A stretch of 64,000 nt of DNA, taken from Skeletonema tropicum. Lineage: Eukaryota; Bacillariophyta; Thalassiosirophyceae; Thalassiosirales; Thalassiosiraceae. Positions 42,273 to 52,668 of the stretch are shown piece by piece. Where the stretch lies: the NCBI GenBank assembly GCA_037178625.1, contig CM074132.1:3224001-3288000 (forward strand), written 5' to 3'. The number at the start of each line of letters is the position of its first letter. Positions within the stretch are counted from its first letter, which is position 1. The notes below the pieces were generated by a model that saw only the letters and a list, made by a program, of their open reading frames with translations, was not told the DNA's origin and did not search any database. The translations under genes were made by a program, and so were the position numbers.

Positions 42273-45200
42273 ATGCAATCCGCACATTCTCAGGATATTA
42301 ACAACGATAACAGTGGCAGGAGGTCGTCACCAAGCACCAATCTACTAATGAATCCTGGTAATCCTGGTCCTGCTTCTTCCTCTGGTGCGTGTTTGTCAAC
42401 CTCCACCTCCACAAACATGCAACATCCGCATGACACAGGCGCTGCTCATAGCGTAATGCCACATTACAACAGCAACTTCGCCACTTTGTTTCCTCCTCTG
42501 CCATCTTCCAACAATCAGTGGCCAAGTTATAATCATCATCAGCTTCAGCATCTTTTTCCCATCAATTTTCGACCACCTGCACCTTTTCTCAATCAAGCAT
42601 CGCTTTTTCAAAACCAACAGCAACAGCAACATCTAATTCCTCAACAAAACCCAAGCGAACCTCTTGATATGACGATGCAAAACGGTCTGACTGGCACCAT
42701 TGATATGCCCACCAACACAACCACAACAACTTCACCAACTGAAGAGGCAGAATTAGATTTGGCCACCAATACATCCACTAATACCTCCACTGCCACTGCA
42801 CCTTTTAACAACAACGATGTGTTTCCATCGGAACAACTCTTCAAACAAGCAGTGGAAGATTATTGCGTGACTGTGCGGATGTTTCCTAAACAAAAAAAGA
42901 CAGAAAACAAAAGAACGCAAGCAGATAATTACATTAGCTATCGATACACCTGTCCTAGATCAGGAACCCACAAGTCACAAAAGAAAGAAGGGATCAAGGG
43001 TGCCCGGCCAACTCGTCAGTCTCTGAAGACTGGCTGTGAGTGGCACATCAGTGCTGCACGTGAAAGAATGCCTAATGACGCATGCCGTAATGATGAAATT
43101 GTCCGTATAACATCTGTCTCTCTAGAGCATACAAACGGTTGTAATGGTGGAGATGACCAGGAGATGATTTTCGCATTACGGAAGAGAGCAGGGAGAACAT
43201 ATCCTGACTATGCTTTAGCGCACCTACGTAAAGAAGTGAAAGCGCGTAGATATGGCACTGATGATGTCAAAAGTTGGTTGATTCAATCAGGATTTCTGGA
43301 TGCAACACTGGAAGAGGCTACCAATTTGCGTTACAGACTTCTAAATGATGAGCCCATAAAAAATTGGAAACCAAATGAGTGCTCTAAGGAGGAGATAGGT
43401 CAATGGACTGACTATCTTCATAACGAAGACTTAGCAAATGAGATTTCTGCCGGGAGTAAAGACAGCATTGATAACCTGCTAATGTTGCATAGAGGTTTAA
43501 AGGAAGAAGTAGATGGATATGACAGTCGAGTTACAACTGATTCAGAACACAGATTCAGTGGAACTGCATGGCAGACTGGTAGGATGAGGGCAAGACTTCT
43601 CAGACATGGTGCTATGATATTCATTGATGACACAAGGAGTGGTGTCAATACAAGCAACTTTTGCTTTTGGAATGTTATGGTTTCAGATCATGAAGGCAAA
43701 TCTCAAACTGTAATGGGAGCAATGACTATGTGTGCTAGCAATGAAGCTGTATCGTGGGTGCTGCAAAGCCTTGTTAGTATGTCACCCTTTGCTGCTGAAA
43801 TTGTGAAAGCCACCATGTCAGATTTGGGTAAGTATACAACACCATTGTTCATGTGTGCATCTCAACATCATGCAAGGAGCTGCTTACGACCGAATTCTTT
43901 GTTGTTTTTGTAGGAGTTGGTGTGGAGCCTATACAACGATTTCTCCCTTCTGTCACATTCTTTGGTGCCTGTACATGGCATATTATGAGACTAGATTTCC
44001 CTCGTAATTTGAAACACATCCCAGGCTATGCGGATTGCAAGTCCTTTGTGTATCAACATCTGGTGAAGAACACCACATGTAAACAGGAATGGGATGTTCG
44101 CTTGAATGAAGCATGCCGCAAATGGCCAGGGGCTGCAGAATATCTTCAGCAACTTTCCCTTTATAAAGAGCGGTGGGGGAATCCTTGGAGAATTGAGAAT
44201 TTCACACTGGATATGGAGGCAAGTTCCGTTGTCGAGGGATCATTCTCAGCGTTCCAACGTCATCTTGGAGGACAAGTTCATTCTTTTACTGGTGTCGTCC
44301 AGCAACACCTTCAGAAAGATGAGGATAAGACTTCTGAGGAACGAAAGCAAAGAGTCAAAGCACGAGTTGCAGTCTACGATGATGATGTCCAAGGCATGCG
44401 AACAAAAGCGGCTCAAGAATGTTCGATGAAATGTTCTGTCAAAGTTGTGGATAACTTCATCAAGACAAACCTAGAAGCTCAAGAGTACTCATATGAGGAA
44501 ATGGCAGTACTGTCTGCTGAGCAACAGGCAAGAGGTGTGACTAAGGCATATTTGGTTTATTTAAAAGGTCCAGATAGAGTGACACAACCAAGGAGGGTTG
44601 TAGAATTCAGAGACGGTGTGTATTACTGCATGTGGTGCAAAAGGGACATCAACAGTGGACAGCCATGCAAGCACATCCAACGAGTATGCGATTTTGAATT
44701 CAATGAGTCACAGTTTCACAATCATTGGAAACTTAATGATACCGAAGTGAAGTCAATCCCTGCAATTTCTCCAGCACCACAAAGAAATGGTGGTTCTTCC
44801 ATTGATGACACTCCTGCAGCAGATTTTGGGGGTGCCGATTTTGATCTGCCAGATGAGAAGGGAGTCGTTGGTGCAGTTGAGCTGCATACTAATGCAACAG
44901 ATAATCTACAAGTTGCTGGCGGTGAAGGTGTAGGGGAATTTGTGTCAGATCTTGTTGCCAACCCATTGATTGCAAAACGTTATACAGCAAAGAAAGCGAA
45001 ACGTTTGAATTCGACTCAAATGCACAATATTCTGTTGGACAAATTCAAACAGCTTGCCAGTACTGCATCGCGCAGCAACGAAACATACCAGAAGCTTTTG
45101 CCAGTTGTGAATTACATGATTGCTAATATTCAAAATGTCGGGGAAGAAGAATTAAAAGGAGCAGCTGCGTCGTACCTTGATCTTACAGTTGCGGATGGTA

Positions 45201-45676
45201 AGAATAACATCAACAACCCTCAAGGCATCCTTCCTTCTACAAGGAAACGGGGCGAAGGTGGAACTTGCATGAAAAGAAAGATAAGCGGAGTGGAAGCAGT
45301 GGTTACGGCAAAACGTCACATTTCAACTTGTGATCTTTGTAAGGGTATTGGACACAACAAGGCAAATTGCGCAGCTGCAAAGCAGATTGGGAAAAGATTA
45401 GTGAAATCAACTTGGGGATTGATTGAGACTGTTTCGGTTTTGGACGAAACAAAATCAACAGCTGATGTTGATCCTTGTGTTGCAAAGGATGCGATTGGGA
45501 TTCAAGTTGTTGGAAAGGTGTTTGTTTTGAACAGTGTGGTATACAAGGCGAATATCATTCTAAGGGGATTGGCCATGAAAGATTGTCAACCCATGTATTT
45601 CGATCATAATACAGTTGCACTATGGGCAAGAGAAGGACAAAGTAATAGCCATTACGTGTTTCTTCATGGAAAATGA
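42273..45676 (+). CDS. MuDR-type transposase
   Basis: Exons 42273-43827 and 43914-45676 join in phase (GTAAGT donor, TTTTTGTAG acceptor), giving about 1,106 residues. After a disordered N-terminus (Asn/Gln/Thr-rich) a FAR1/WRKY-GCM1-like DNA-binding region is suggested by YRYTCPRSGTH and GCEWHISA, then C and H residues in the HTNGCNG part. The DDE core shows FIDDTRSGVNTSNFCFWNVM, then TMSDLGVGVEPIQRFLPS and ACTWHIMR, the C-x-WH block of MULE transposases. A SWIM-like zinc finger follows (CMWCKRDINSGQPCKHIQRV) and a CX2CX4HX4C knuckle near the C-terminus (CDLCKGIGHNKANC). It would bind the TIRs and excise and insert the element. The frame is intact throughout. Confidence 0.9.
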
Positions 45677-45948
45677 TTCTGTAAAGATAAAGACAACTGA
45701 TTTAATTTTGTGGCTTGAGCACAAGCATTCTTCTTTACTATTTCATTTTATGCAACAAAAGTTGCTAATTCACTGGTTGGGTGATTGGTGGGGTAATCAA
45801 TAGGTGCTTATCCCCTATCAAAATCAGTGATTCCTGGGAATGAAGATGACATAGAATAGATCATTCTCAGAGAAAAAATTCTCTCCACACATTACAGAGG
45901 CAGTATGGTACCAATGTTTGAGCAAATATGCGTAGGAAAAGATGTGTT

Positions 45949-47229
45949 TTACTTTACTCTTAGAACATTAAACTTATCAATTGGCGCTGCAGATTTGTTC
46001 TTTAACATGAAGTTATACATTTGCTTTGTAATGAATGGAATGAGCCTCGTGCTCCAGGCATCTTCAGTTTCACCTTCAGGGGATGATTGGACCAACCCAT
46101 GCAAATTCAGTGCGCTATTGAAGACCACTATACAGACAGTATCTCTCACATTTGTCTCGATTTGAATGTATTTGCCACCAGTCTCGCTTTCCGCAATGAC
46201 CAAGTGGGAATCTGCTATAATTCCACCTCTTCCATCTGGACCACCGCGCGGTATGTATACAAGCTGGTGCATTGTACTCAAATCCCCGGTGTCAGCGTGC
46301 AATGCCACAACACTGTCTTCTATCATTGCATTCTTCTGGCATCCCTTGCCTATGCGGCGAATCGCAACTTGATTTGCCATCCAGCCAACTGCACCTTGGC
46401 AACCAATTGGTGGGAAAGAGAAGTTTGCATTTATGCTCTTAATTTTTTCATTCTCCCTAAATACATTAGGTGTGTAGTTCAGCAAGGCTGCCGCAACTCT
46501 ACCAAAGATGGAAGAGAGAGAGGAAGTAATAGCTTTTGCCTTTTCATATTGATGATTCATAAGAAAGAAGGGCCCAGTTTGTCTTTTATCCATGGATCCA
46601 ATCCCAAATGCTGCATATCCCCCACCAGCATGGTTGTCTTGTTCCCAAGCTCTTTTGGGCAAAGCATCAAGAGAATTGTCAAGAGTATTTCCGGCTCCTT
46701 TATAGCAGCATTCATGTATGTCACGAAGCAGGGGGCATTCGCTATCTGCGCGAGCATAAAGAACATAAACGCTTGAATTGGAGGAGAATTCAACCTCAAC
46801 AAAGTCCCCATATTGTGGTGTAATGAGGGGTGCAGGAGAGTTAGTTAAATGTTTGGCGGTGAGTTGTGCTTTGTGTTTCCCCGCTTTACGTTTCTTCTTT
46901 GCTGTGACTTTGTTGAACTGAAATGAAACAGTTGAATTGTCAAGTTCCATCGCCTTCCGTTTGTTGTCTCTTTTGGAGTCATATTGCAATGATGATGACA
47001 AAAATGATATTTTTTTTGGTGAAGGTTTGTTCTTGTTTATTGTCCGCCACCATTTCAGGTTCTGATTATGTAAATAGTTGCCGCTTTTCATTTGATCCTT
47101 CAATTGTGGAGGAGTGTATTTTCTGTTGTAAATATTATAGTCATGACGGACGGCTGCTTCGCCACCGTATCGGCGAACCTTCTGCTGGAACAACTCGAAT
47201 CGATGTAGGTCATAATAATCGACCAACAT
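45949..47229 (-). CDS. Putative TET/JBP-like 2-oxoglutarate/Fe(II) dioxygenase carried by the MULE
   Basis: The frame stays open to 47283, but the first ATG is at 47229, which I take as start (~426 residues). The N-terminal third is basic (KWWRTINKNK, KKKRKAGKHKAQ) with possible nuclear signals and DNA contacts. The C-terminal ~200 residues look like a double-stranded beta-helix dioxygenase: MANQVAIRRIGKG precedes LHADTGD (HxD metal pair), then RGGPDGRGGIIADSHLV, a GGKYIQIE strand, NSALNLHGLV (candidate distal His) and WSTRLIPFI (candidate 2OG-binding Arg). This order (N.V..R, HxD, GG, distal H, R.S/L) is the TET/JBP signature known from fungal and other transposons. Assignment is by eye and needs profile search. 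It occupies the place of mudrB in MuDR, convergent to the transposase. Confidence 0.55.
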   Translation of the reverse strand: MLVDYYDLHRFELFQQKVRRYGGEAAVRHDYNIYNRKYTPPQLKDQMKSGNYLHNQNLKWWRTINKNKPSPKKISFLSSSLQYDSKRDNKRKAMELDNSTVSFQFNKVTAKKKRKAGKHKAQLTAKHLTNSPAPLITPQYGDFVEVEFSSNSSVYVLYARADSECPLLRDIHECCYKGAGNTLDNSLDALPKRAWEQDNHAGGGYAAFGIGSMDKRQTGPFFLMNHQYEKAKAITSSLSSIFGRVAAALLNYTPNVFRENEKIKSINANFSFPPIGCQGAVGWMANQVAIRRIGKGCQKNAMIEDSVVALHADTGDLSTMHQLVYIPRGGPDGRGGIIADSHLVIAESETGGKYIQIETNVRDTVCIVVFNSALNLHGLVQSSPEGETEDAWSTRLIPFITKQMYNFMLKNKSAAPIDKFNVLRVK

Positions 47230-47473
47230 TGATTTGTTTGTAAGGTATGTTGTGTGTAAATTCGATAGGTCGTAGATGACCAATTATTGAAGCAGCGGCA
47301 AGAATACGAAAAAATCTGACGACGAAAGTGGAATGAGCGGTAGTGTTTTGCTGTAGTGACTATGATTTATGCTAGTTGGTGTTGCCGCGGTGACTTTATG
47401 GCTTATGATGTAGTTACTGGGGTATCTAACTTTGACTGTGTGCGGGGCTTGTGGTGGAAAGAAGGGGTGGTGG

Positions 47474-47574
47474 GAGAGCGTGGTATGGTGACGTGGCAGA
47501 ATCGTCACATCATAGGGCGTGCCCAACCCGTGCCCAGAAAAGCCGTGCCCAACGTAGCCCCTCCCGGAATTTTA
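47474..47574 (-). repeat. Right 92-bp TIR and 9-bp target duplication of the MULE
   Basis: The reverse complement of 47474-47565 is identical base for base to 41986-42077. GGAATTTTA at 47566-47574 repeats the left flank. Confidence 0.92.
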
Positions 47575-47654
47575 AGGCGACAGGTGGTACCTAAGTTCAA
47601 GTAGGCGGGCTAGGCTAATCGAACTTCTTGATTGTCAACATAGCATTCAGTATA

Positions 47655-47985
47655 CTTATATCCCTGATCCCACTTCGTGTGGCACAGAAGACAAGATCCC
47701 GGTCAAATGTGGCAGCGATGCCACATTTGTGTAGAGCAACAGAAATTTTCTGGTACATGAATCGCTAAATTAATTCCTACCGCCCGTCCACCTCGGAATC
47801 TAACGAAGCCAAAATGCGCGCCATCAGCTGGCCGCGCGAGTCAAGCGAGTAATGACGTAGGAATTGGTACGCTCAAACAAAAAGTCAAATGTGGCAGCTG
47901 TGCCGCATTTCAATGGCTCAAATTTGACATATAGAATTCCTACGTTAAAAATTTCTGTAGCCTTGGCTCAGGGATATGTATGTGG
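47655..47985. repeat. Possible MITE beside the MULE
   Basis: TATATCCCTGA near 47657 is mirrored by TCAGGGATATGTA near 47967-47979. Inside are further mirrored parts: ACAGAAATTTTCTGG and AAAATTTCTGTAG, and two self-complementary boxes (AAATGTGGCAGCGATGCCACATTT and AAATGTGGCAGC.GTGCCGCATTT, positions about 47707-47730 and 47887-47911). No gene is seen. A target duplication was not established. Confidence 0.45.
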
Positions 47986-48086
47986 TCCGGAACGATAGAA
48001 GTGAACTTCAAAAATGAGCGACTTCAGGTTTCATAAATAGTTGTGTCTCATCTAATAAATATAAATAAATAATGTTTTTTTTTCTG

Positions 48087-48270
48087 CACCCTCCCATGGT
48101 GGCGAGGAGCTGTGTCGCTTTGGACGCGTGCGCTCTTGCGTATATTACGAAAAGAGCCCTTATATCCTTCAAAGATATTCATTGCACCCTCCCCTCGTGG
48201 CGAGGAGCTGTATCGCTTTGGAGCGTGGCGCTCTCGCGTGTGTTACGAAAAGAGCTCTTTTATCCTCCTT
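48087..48270 (+). repeat. Tandem duplication of a ~95-bp unit
   Basis: The unit TGCACCCTCCC...GTGGCGAGGAGCTGT..CGCTTTGGA...ACGAAAAGAGC occurs at about 48087-48172 and again at about 48182-48268 with ~10% differences. No protein function is suggested. Confidence 0.8.
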
Positions 48271-48280
48271 TTATTTTTGC

Positions 48281-48364
48281 TTCTAAATAGCCGTTTCGTG
48301 CGGTTTATTTCACACATTTCCCTTCTAAATAGCCGTTTCGTGCGGTTTATTTCACACATTTCCG
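48281..48364 (+). repeat. Perfect 42-bp tandem duplication
   Basis: TTCTAAATAGCCGTTTCGTG and the following 22 bases occur at 48281-48322 and again from 48323, with essentially no mismatch, so the duplication is recent. Confidence 0.9.
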
Positions 48365-48614
48365 GTTCCATCTTGAGAAAACCGTTGAGAAGGTTGAGAA
48401 AACTGCTATTTATGTGTGTGTTGGATCCTGTCATCTATCTAATTAATACATAAATAAATTGTGGTTCGTCGGTCGGTCGGTACGTACGTGTTTGTCACAT
48501 TTTGTCAAATTCCGCTGTGATAACCTAAAATTTTTTCGTTTTCGCAGTCTAAGCGTAGATCAAGTTGCCATATGTTCGCGTCATCGTCAAAAATATAGGC
48601 CTCCATAATGAAAT

Positions 48615-50445
48615 TCTGAATGGGATAAAACCATTTCCTTTCAGATTTTTTGCCCTTCAAGTTTCACGGGCAAAATTGCCTCACGCACTCCCCGCACGCA
48701 CCAAGCTAGTCGGCGCGCAATGCGACGCACCGCCGCAATGAGACGCACGACGCAAATTCCCTCTTTTCGACAAAAAAAGAGCCGCACCATGACGGCCTCA
48801 CATCCTACTACCCTCATTGCACAACTAAATGTCGACATTCCGAAGTAATAATGTACTTTGTAGACCATTTTTTGACGCTGAATTCAATGGTTTTATCGGT
48901 GGCTCGCCATATTCAGCACAAAGAGACGTTTGACCGCCACAATAGCGGTGGTGATTTTCATCTCCTCCGCCGCAGATCACCTGTTGCCAGTAGCATAAAG
49001 GAGTCGTTTCGGTCCATGAAACAGCAAGTAAGGTTGTAGGGGCGACCAATATTATATATATGGACGGAATATGCGCTAATTAACCGGGTGTGGGTCTCAT
49101 GCAACGCCTATCCAACCTACCAAATCCATGAAGTCGATTTAGAAAGATTTCCACAATTAATCTCCATCAATAGTGGGTATATATATGACAAAGAACATGT
49201 TGAAACCACACCATGGATCATAGAGGTCTTGTCTACTATATGATAATCAAGATTGTTGAGGTGGACTGCTCCATCTTACCACAGTGACTACTGCAACTCT
49301 CGGTTTCCTGGGAAACTACTGATTGTGGGTTATGAGAAGCCCACCCGAAGACGCCTACACGAGAGTTGTGGCATGATAATGACGTCTCCTCCATGTGCAA
49401 TTGGGAACCTTTCGCCTCATCAAATCAACATCCATCTATTGTGCGCCTTTTGCTGCGGTTGGAGACAACGTTACAACTGTTATCAGTGCCATTCCTACAA
49501 AGTCTCATGGAATGAGAGGCCGAATGATGGACATAAAACTCCATGATGGCGTAGATGTTGCGTGTAATTAATACATCCGAGTAAGCTAAACAATTATCAT
49601 AGCTTACAGATGGAGTTATTAATGATCTACTACTATTCTGTTGTCTAAATTACATAATCATGAGCATCATTTGACATGCCCGGTATGTGCAGACTTTCAT
49701 GTGTGTGTGCGTCACCTGCAATTATCATCAAATCCACTTTGAATTAGACGCTACAGCTTACATAATCGGAATCAGCGTGAAAAATTGGGTAAGGGAGTGT
49801 TTTCCTAGTGTTGATGGAGGGTGGGGATCGATAATGCTATGGTTTGCCTTCGGATTCGTCATGTCAGATGCACTTTTTCAAGTTTTTTTACTTTTCGTGC
49901 GTGAGTACCTCAAATATCGAGGCAATTGAACGGAGCACCACCACCACACATCGAATATGCATTCCAAACAGTATAAATAGAAAGTTATTAGTCTTTCAAC
50001 TTATAGCATCGGCATATTATTGGCCAATATTGGCGTAGTAATGCCAGATTTTCTGCGACGCAACAGGATTTGGCCGGGTGTTGGGGAGAAAAATACCTAT
50101 AAAAATCCATAATAACCCTTGTTGTGTTCGATATTGGATTTTCTATCCGTGCGGCTCGACCAGGGACGCATGCGTCGCATTGCGCGCCGACTAGCAAGTT
50201 TTTTTGTTTTAGTAGTTCAGAAGTAGATCCACATCTTGAATGTCAACGTATCATACTCATAATTACAGGCCACCATAGTCAAAATCTGAAAGGGATAAAA
50301 CCATTTCCTTTCAGATTTGCATTCGCAACGTTTTAGCAAGCAAGTTAGAGCCGCTTCATACGAGTCTATTCTCATTCCAAAAAGCAAGCAAGGTAAGGCC
50401 AAATAAGGTCAAAACTGAAATGGTTAAAACCATACCCTTTCCAGA
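48615..50445. repeat. Dispersed hairpin repeat and inverted-repeat-bounded segment
   Basis: A 31-bp near-palindrome (TCTGAA.GGGATAAAACC then ATTTCCTTTCAGA) occurs at 48615-48645 and 50285-50315, with a diverged third copy near 50414-50445. Between them a perfect 24-bp inverted repeat (CTAGTCGGCGCGCAATGCGA and four more bases at 48706-48729, complement at 50171-50194) bounds ~1.5 kb without a supported gene. This suggests one or more nested non-autonomous elements. The sequence 48850-50150 shows no recognisable protein. Confidence 0.55.
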
Positions 50446-51587
50446 TTCATGACGCTTCAAATTTGCATTCGCTTCCAACAACAAGTTAGAGCCACTTCGG
50501 AGCACCAACAAGAATAATTGTCCGTCAAGACCCATTTCGGGGGGGCTAGCGGACCAGCAGCCGAGCTGGTCCGGTCTAGTACTACTTAGGGAGCCAAGAT
50601 CCGCACTTGCTGCGGCCTTTCACCTATCCATTTTCCTCGATTCAGCGGAGCGTATCGCGCACTTTCTTGTTCACTTCCCATCGCAGGGAGGAACTAGCTT
50701 GGTGAAGATCGAAGCTCGTCATCTTCCATCTATCTGCCGACGACATCATCATCCGCCACCACCTTTTACGATTCAAAGTGGGACGGCGGACAGACGGATC
50801 ACGCATCATCATCCACCTTTTCATTCTTTTTTTAGAGGGGCAAAATCGACCTAAACCATGGGATTATTGCCGTAGTAATGATACTACACACCCAAAATTT
50901 ACCTAAATGTGTGCCTTTCTTGATATGTTCCTGTTAACACTATATCGAATCACATATCCAGAAAGGCACACATTTGGGGTAAAATAGATAGTGATTTATG
51001 GCACCACTAAGATGAGAGCTGCCACTTGCACAGGACCCTCATCCCCACCTTATCCTTGTAAATAACAATCTGTTGTGAGTGAACACATGTCAAATAGCCC
51101 ATATTCTGCTTCTATCTTACTTTATAAAACGTGTGACTACCCAATAAGTCTGTGGTTCTTAGTATTCATGCCAAAGGGGGGTATAAGCGGGGCAAAAATC
51201 TACATAAAATTGTCAATTCGCAATGATACAGAAGTCTCCTGACATTGTACCAGATTCCACCCCCATCGACTTTAGTTTATCTCATCTTTCGTCCAGTTAG
51301 TATCACGGTTCATCTGCATTTATCGGCGAAAAGTCAGAGTACCCCCACATAATGGCGATCAGCATCCCAAAGTATTAGCTCCAATTAGAACTTGTATTGT
51401 TGTCTGATCCGGTCTCTATCCAACAATATCTCTGATACGGATCAATCCTCTGCGCTATCAGTTGCATATAAGCAATATAGAGGCGACGGGGATGAAATAA
51501 ATGATGTTTGGATCATGTCATCGCATTGTAACACCGTCGTATGAAACGTTATCAAAATTCGATGACCCGTCGGTGGTGCATGTTGAA
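50446..51587. other. Non-coding stretch with hairpins
   Basis: No gene is seen. Two inverted repeats stand out: GGACCAGC/GCTGGTCC at 50552-50573, and a 20-bp arm ACCTAAATGTGTGCCTTTCT (50901-50920) matched with one mismatch by 50960-50980 across a 39-bp loop. Both look like fold-back element remnants or RNA hairpins. Confidence 0.5.
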
Positions 51588-52060
51588 CCCAGTGGAGTGT
51601 ATTCAGAGTTGTCGACCCGGAAATCAGCCAAGACGACTCCGTTATACTCTTGAAAAGAAGTTGCCGTCGATGAATGGTGTTTGTATGACTTCTCTACATC
51701 ACTATATCCCCGATCATCAGGACCGGCGACACGATGATATGCCGATAAAAAGGCCGCTGCCAGGGACTGTATATTATGCACCTATCCCATACTCCAATGT
51801 AACCATGTTGTCAATTCATATTTCAAAGACATGATAGAAGAGATATTCCTCGAAGTATAGAAGCGATGTCGTCGAAGTGGCAGTGATTTTGATAGGGCGA
51901 AGTGACGGCTGTCATCGTGGTGAACTACTAGCTTGGGTGGAGGTGGAAAAATCTTTCCTCATTTTTTGTCTGACCGCGTTTTATTGTCAAGTAGGAATTC
52001 AGTATGTTTAATTCCTACGTACCCCATGTAAGGACCTTGTCAAATTTCCACATTTTGGAG
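51588..52060 (+). repeat. Dispersed ~0.5-kb repeat, copy B
   Basis: Plus-strand copy of the repeat described at 30060-30570. Starts TGTTGAACCCAGTGGAGTGT; the shared part ends near TTTTGGAGGATGGTGCCG. Relative to copy A it has small insertions (for example an extra ~25 bp near 51850 and near 51995). Confidence 0.7.
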
Positions 52061-52668
52061 GATGGTGCCGCACCAAGTTCACATCCGAGATGTTGCAGAG
52101 CATTGCTCAATTCATCATTAGACGACATCAAACAAACTATCTACTTACTCTTCATCATCGACGCCGGTTTTCCGTAGGAAAACCGGTTCATGGTCAAATG
52201 ACTTGTCAGTAGATACTGCAAAATATCCTTCTGTTTTTAGTGACGTTCGCGCAGTACAAGATGCAGTCTAAATGCATAAAACTCATCTTTTACTTTTACT
52301 CATTACAAATACACGTAAATAATATGATACTCGCTGTCTCATCTCCTTGACTCCATCAACTAGATTCCTACGTACCTCTTGTACAAGATGTCATCCGGCA
52401 TTTCCTTTTCGCACAAAAATACAATTCAAAAATTTCCCGCGTCTTTTGTTCCAGGAGATGAGACAGCTATTATTCAATCTTGTGGAACAGCGACCATCCA
52501 GCTGCTCCCTAATAGTTTCATCTTTTCGCGATTTTCTCTCTAGAGTGTCTGTGTATTGTCTCAATTGACAGATGAGAAGTACAATAGTGTATCTACAACC
52601 CGCCAATTCAGTTTCATTACAGAGCATTGACAACGCAAAGACACAAAGGCAAAAGTAGAGTAGAAGAG
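52061..52668. other. Upstream region of NADPH-oxidase copy 2
   Basis: A perfect hairpin CCGGTTTTCC-GTA-GGAAAACCGG lies at 52164-52186. No supported gene before 52669; the region should hold the promoter of the copy-2 gene. Confidence 0.5.

Larger units (their letters stand above)
41986..47565 (+). mobile_element. Complete Mutator-like element (MULE), 5,580 bp
   Basis: The ends are perfect 92-bp terminal inverted repeats (41986-42077 and 47474-47565), beginning GGGAGGGGCTACGTTGGGCA. They are flanked by a perfect 9-bp target duplication GGAATTTTA (41977-41985 and 47566-47574); 9 bp is the diagnostic length for Mutator elements. Inside lie a two-exon transposase gene on the plus strand (42273-45676) and a convergent gene on the minus strand (45949-47229), the same two-gene convergent layout as maize MuDR (mudrA/mudrB). 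Identical TIRs and target duplication, with intact genes, show a very recent insertion; the element may be active. Each TIR has three GGGCACG boxes spaced about 13-20 bp, candidate transposase-binding sites. Confidence 0.92.

Noticed and set aside
48087..48364. A CRISPR-like array from the tandem repeats
   Set aside because: Repeats are directly abutting, only two copies each, without unique spacers, and the context is eukaryotic.
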